In this document: piece after piece, positions 6,478 to 9,203 of the stretch
Position numbering within the stretch: the stretch's first letter is position 1
How the letters are laid out: each line of letters opens with the position of its first letter
DNA from: Puniceicoccales bacterium
GTDB taxonomy: Bacteria; Verrucomicrobiota; Verrucomicrobiia; Opitutales; UBA953
DNA length: 9,203 nucleotides
Direction of reading: 5' to 3'
Assembly: GCA_031289285.1 (NCBI GenBank)
Contig: JAITPT010000221.1
Coordinates: 1 to 9,203 of the forward strand
The notes under the pieces: generated by a model
Database searches by the model: none
Told to the model about the DNA's origin: nothing
The model's input: the letters and a program-made list of their open reading frames with translations, nothing else
Made by a program: the position numbers and the translations under genes

Positions 6478-7452
6478 TTAACGGACGCAGGTGCGGACTA
6501 ATTCTGCGTTTTCGAGATGCCATGCGACGGTGCGCCGAAGCCCTTCTTGCACGGAGAATTGCGGTTCCCAATGCAACACACGCCGCGCTTTGGAAATGTC
6601 GGCGGCGGTTGTTTCCATGTCCGCTTTGTGGAACGGAGCCGCCACGCGCAATGCCTTTTTTCCAAGCAACGTTTCCATTTGCGAAATTAACTCGTTTAAC
6701 GCCAACGGGCAGTTGCCGCCACCCAAGTTGATAATCTCGTAACCCAGCGGTGCCAGAGCCGCAATTGTGCCGTCAGCAATATCGTCAACGTATGTGAAAT
6801 CGCGCGTCTGGGTGCCGTCTCCGTTGACAACCAAAGGCGTCCCTTCCGCAATCGCTTTTGCAAAACTAAAAACACTCATGTCTGGACGTCCCGCCGGACC
6901 AAACACTGTGAAATAACGCAAAATCGAAACATCCATTTCGTAAAGTTTGTGATAAACATGGGCGGTCATTTCCGCAGATTTTTTTGAGGCGGCGTAAGGC
7001 GAAACAGGCGTATTCACAGGGAGCGTTTCTACAAACGGAGCAGGTTGCCCAGCGTAAAGCGAAGAGGTGGACGCCAGCACAAACTTGCGCGTCCCTGCGC
7101 GTCGCGCCGCCTCCAAAAGATTGAGCGTCCCGATAGCATTTGTCGTCATATAGACGAACGGATTTTCGAGACTTTGGCGCACACCGGCGCGGGCAGCAAG
7201 GTTGAGAACGGCGTCAAAACGGTGGTGGGAAAACACGCTCTCCAAGGCGGCGCGGTCTTCGATGTCGGCGGCGTAAAATTGAAACGCGGGCGAGTTTTCC
7301 AACAAACGCAAGCGGTGCTCTTTGAGGCGCGGGTCGTAGTAGTCGTTGAGATTATCCAGACCGACGACGCAGTGCCCAGCGTCCAAAAGTTTTTGGGCGG
7401 TTCGCGCCGCGATAAATCCCGCCGCACCGGTGACAAGGTAAGTTTGTTGCAT
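6478..7452 (-). CDS. NAD-dependent nucleotide-sugar epimerase (UDP-glucuronate 4-epimerase-like)
   Basis: This 324-residue extended SDR enzyme would invert C4 of a UDP-sugar using bound NAD, supplying a precursor for LPS or capsule. The Rossmann start is TGAAGFIA (8-15). DNLNDYYDP (33-41) is a phrase typical of UDP-glucuronate 4-epimerases, and DIED (63-66) would bind the adenine. Further motifs are NLAARAGVRQSLENP (84-98), the catalytic serine region ASTSS (127-131), YAASK with Tyr153 and Lys157, the substrate loop RYFTVFGPAGRPDM (179-192), and RDFTYVDDI (217-225). The third glycine of the GxxGxxG motif is Ala15. Length and start fit the family. It lies 18 bases downstream of recR on the same strand and may be cotranscribed. 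Its stop is 6 bases from the inverted-repeat arm, and no simple hairpin plus T-tract terminator is visible. UDP-glucose 4-epimerase or a 4,6-dehydratase relative are alternatives; the Asp/Glu pair of dehydratases is absent. Confidence 0.88.
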   Translation of the reverse strand: MQQTYLVTGAAGFIAARTAQKLLDAGHCVVGLDNLNDYYDPRLKEHRLRLLENSPAFQFYAADIEDRAALESVFSHHRFDAVLNLAARAGVRQSLENPFVYMTTNAIGTLNLLEAARRAGTRKFVLASTSSLYAGQPAPFVETLPVNTPVSPYAASKKSAEMTAHVYHKLYEMDVSILRYFTVFGPAGRPDMSVFSFAKAIAEGTPLVVNGDGTQTRDFTYVDDIADGTIAALAPLGYEIINLGGGNCPLALNELISQMETLLGKKALRVAAPFHKADMETTAADISKARRVLHWEPQFSVQEGLRRTVAWHLENAELVRTCVR

Positions 7453-7470
7453 AAAAGTTTCACGCCGCTG

Positions 7471-8088
7471 TTAACACGCTCCGCCAGCGGTGTCCCAGTG
7501 GCGACGGGCGTCAATTGCGTTTTTCAAAGTAGCGGGGTCGGCGTAAGTGAGCGCACCGCCGCTGGGAATGCCGAAGCCGATGCGGCTCGCAGCGACTGCC
7601 GGACGCGCCGTCAAAAACGTCTCGCGGATGTAGTGGCAGGTGGCCTCGCCTTCGATGTCGTTGGACAAAGCCAAAATGACTTCGCCCACGCCCTCCTCGT
7701 CGAGCCGCTCGGCGAGACCGGCGAAGTTGAGATGCTCTGGGCCGACGCCTTGGATGGGCGAAAGTTTCCCGTGTAAAACATGGTAACGCCCGTCGTGCGC
7801 ACCGGCGCGTTCGAGCGCGAGCAAATCAGGGATGCGCTCGACCACGCAGAGGCGGCGGGTGTCGCGCCTCGGGTCGGCGCAGATGGCACACAACTCGCCC
7901 TCGCAAAGATTGCCGCAACGCGGGCAACGGCGCAGCGCACTGGCAGCGCTGCGCAACGCGTCGAGGAGCGGGCCGAGGCGCTCGGGACGTTCGGCGAGCA
8001 GGTGCAGGGCGATGCGCTCGGCGGAGCGCAGGCCGAGGCCGGGAAGTTGCTTGAGAAGCTGGCGGACGTGGTCAAAGGCGGCAGTCAT
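7471..8088 (-). CDS. recR: Recombination mediator protein RecR
   Basis: RecR acts with RecO (and RecF) to load RecA onto SSB-coated single-stranded DNA during gap repair in the cytoplasm. The 205-residue length is normal. The helix-hairpin-helix LPGLGLRSAERIALHLL (15-31) is followed by a zinc finger Cys55-x2-Cys58-x8-Cys67-x2-Cys70. The TOPRIM domain begins with CVVERIPDLLALERAG (81-96) and contains HGKLSPIQGVGP (106-117), the acidic motif LSNDIEGEATCHYI (141-154) and the C-terminal hallmark SRIGFGIPSGG (168-178). The ATG start places the HhH at the usual distance. No Shine-Dalgarno sequence is present. It is not next to dnaX or ybaB, its common partners, but between lolD (54-base gap, in the same reading frame with only the lolD TGA separating them) and the epimerase. 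Confidence 0.96.
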   Translation of the reverse strand: MTAAFDHVRQLLKQLPGLGLRSAERIALHLLAERPERLGPLLDALRSAASALRRCPRCGNLCEGELCAICADPRRDTRRLCVVERIPDLLALERAGAHDGRYHVLHGKLSPIQGVGPEHLNFAGLAERLDEEGVGEVILALSNDIEGEATCHYIRETFLTARPAVAASRIGFGIPSGGALTYADPATLKNAIDARRHWDTAGGAC

Positions 8089-8110
8089 TGCGGGCGGGTC
8101 GGCGAAATGT

Positions 8111-8151
8111 TTTTCGGGAAATTGGCTTTTGTTTTCGGGAAATCAGCTTTT
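8111..8151. repeat. 21-bp tandem duplication spanning the lolD stop codon
   Basis: The two copies, 8111-8130 and 8132-8151, are identical at 18 of 20 positions with a 21-base period. Copy two contains the last codons and TGA stop of lolD (minus strand); copy one lies just past it in the lolD-recR gap. The only two differences fall in the stop codon itself (TGA in one, CAA in the other). Since 21 is a multiple of three, the repeat encodes KS-stop-FPEN then KSQFPEK in the lolD frame. Confidence 0.85.
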
Positions 8152-8916
8152 CAAAAATTGCCCGTCGAGCATTCGCAGCACGCGGTCGCAACGGTTGGCG
8201 AGTTCGGGATTGTGCGTGACCATCACGACGGCGATGCCGTGCTCGCGGGCGAGGCGGGCGAGGAGGTCGAAGACGATGGCGGAGTTTTTGGCGTCGAGGT
8301 TGCCGGTCGGTTCGTCGGCGAGGATGACGGGCGGCTCGTTGGCGAGAGAGCGTGCGATGGCGACGCGCTGCTGCTCGCCGCCGGAAAGATGCGTGGCGAG
8401 ACGCCCTGCTTTTTCGCCAAGCCCGACGGCCTCGAGGAGTGCCAGCGCGCGTTTGTTCATCGCGCCTTCGCCCAGCTCGCCGCGCTTGCGCATAGGCAGG
8501 ATGACGTTCTCGGCAGCGGTGAACTCGGGCAGCAAAAAGTGGAATTGGAAAACGAAGCCGAGGTGGGCGTTGCGTGCGGCGGTGCGGGCATCGTCGCTTG
8601 CCCGCGCCATCGGTTTGCCGGCGATAAACACCTCGCCCTCGTCGGGGCGGTCGAGCAAACCGAGCAGGTAGAGCAGCGAACTTTTGCCGCAGCCCGACGG
8701 GCCGACAACGGCGTGTGTCTGCCCAGCAGCGGCATCGAAGTCCACGCCGCGCAAGACGTGTGTGCGGTTCTCGTCTCTGCCGAGGAAACGCACCAGCCCA
8801 CGGCAGGCGAGGACGCTCGCCGCGCCGCTGGCGGAGGCCGCACTGGCGTCGGCAGAAGCGGCGGCTGCGGCCTTGTCGGCGGGCGCGTTGGCGGCGGTTT
8901 TTTTTGAGGGAAACAT
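8143..8916 (-). CDS. lolD: LolD-type lipoprotein-release ABC transporter ATPase
   Basis: This is the ATPase of the LolCDE-type complex that pulls lipoproteins from the inner membrane for transfer to the outer membrane. Motifs, numbered from the ATG at 8916 (257 residues): Walker A GPSGCGKSS (72-80); Q-loop FVFQFHFLLPEFTAAENV (121-138), whose FQFH-LLPEFTA wording is characteristic of LolD; signature LSGGEQQRVAIARSL (177-191); Walker B VILADEP (197-203); and H-loop VTHNPELA (233-240). An upstream ATG at 8991 would add 25 more residues. I prefer 8916 because its leader (gacaca before ATG) resembles those of lptD and glyS. Either start leaves an unusual 35-60 residue Ala/Ser/Asp-rich N-terminal extension; the family is usually about 230 residues. 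LolC/E-like permeases are not in the window. It is first in the lolD-recR-epimerase run. A MacB-type exporter ATPase is the main alternative. Confidence 0.85.
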   Translation of the reverse strand: MFPSKKTAANAPADKAAAAASADASAASASGAASVLACRGLVRFLGRDENRTHVLRGVDFDAAAGQTHAVVGPSGCGKSSLLYLLGLLDRPDEGEVFIAGKPMARASDDARTAARNAHLGFVFQFHFLLPEFTAAENVILPMRKRGELGEGAMNKRALALLEAVGLGEKAGRLATHLSGGEQQRVAIARSLANEPPVILADEPTGNLDAKNSAIVFDLLARLAREHGIAVVMVTHNPELANRCDRVLRMLDGQFLKS

Positions 8917-9106
8917 TGTGTCGGCGGCAGAGTTTTTGGCGGGCGCGTTTGCCTGCGGTTGCGTGGCAACGCGGCGGCTTTGCGCCCGCATCAGTCGCGC
9001 CCAATCGCTACCGTCAACGGCGCGGAAGGCGACATTTTTTTGCCGCCTATCCGCTTGCCCCCTTCTGTTCTGCCGCTATCGTGCCGCCCCTTTCCACCCA
9101 ACACAC

Positions 9107-9203
9107 ATGGCCAGCGACACCACGCAAACTCCCTCCCTCATGGACAACATCATCAACCTGTGCAAACGCCGCGGGTTCGTGTTTCCCTCCTCCGAAATTT
9201 ACG
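9107..9203 (+). CDS. glyS: Glycine--tRNA ligase, N-terminal fragment
   Basis: Only the first 32 codons are in the window. They read on into MDNIINLCKRRGFVFPSSEIY, which closely fits the opening of the single-chain dimeric class II glycyl-tRNA synthetase (helix, then the RGF-x-x-SSEIYGG motif). The enzyme charges tRNA-Gly in the cytoplasm. Two in-frame ATGs are possible, at 9107 and 9140. The first has the leader aacacac, like other starts here, while the second begins exactly where family similarity begins. It is divergent from lolD, so the 190 bases between them should carry both promoters. A weak candidate for glyS is TTGCCC (9055-9060) with TATCGT (9077-9082), spaced 16 bases. Confidence 0.85.
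   Translation, partial: MASDTTQTPSLMDNIINLCKRRGFVFPSSEIY

Noticed and set aside
8143..8145. TGA between lolD and recR as a selenocysteine or programmed readthrough codon
   Set aside because: LolD ends normally here, recR has its own well-placed ATG, and no SECIS-like hairpin was recognised; the shared frame is noted only as a curiosity.
7780..8907. Long plus-strand open frame across recR and lolD
   Set aside because: It is a compositional shadow; recR and lolD on the minus strand carry complete catalytic motifs across the same interval.

Overview
The window looks like a chromosomal segment from a GC-rich Gram-negative bacterium. It probably belongs to the Verrucomicrobiota (Opitutaceae-like). 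That is an inference from gene content (a pyrophosphate-type phosphofructokinase, an LptD-like outer-membrane barrel, LolD, a dimeric-type GlyRS) and from start sites without Shine-Dalgarno motifs. I could not test it by database search.

Left part (1-4830, + strand): the nearly complete ATPase of a manganese/zinc-type ABC importer, then a PPi-type 6-phosphofructokinase. After 37 bases comes a large LptD/OstA-like outer-membrane protein with an unusual Ala/Thr low-complexity insertion.

Middle (4831-6477): a 1.65-kb accessory island, visibly richer in A+T than its surroundings in its right half. It is packed with short-period repeats of 5, 7, 9, 9, 9 and 10 bases. Two similar-sized inverted-repeat elements (about 224 and 215 bp) have arms built from 9- or 10-bp words. 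Between them lies a RhuM-family gene whose 3' end is cut off, so its last codons are read out of the arm of the second element. The first element follows a predicted G-quadruplex just past the lptD stop codon. This island is the most interesting part of the window.

Right part (6478-9203): a minus-strand run lolD -> recR -> nucleotide-sugar epimerase, with a 21-bp tandem duplication at the lolD/recR junction. The start of glyS lies divergently at the right edge.

Functionally, lptD (LPS export) and lolD (lipoprotein release) both serve the outer membrane, and the epimerase probably makes a sugar for surface polysaccharide. recR, pfp and glyS are housekeeping genes. The island between the convergent rhuM remnant and the epimerase looks like a site where repeats and horizontally moving genes accumulate without breaking essential genes.
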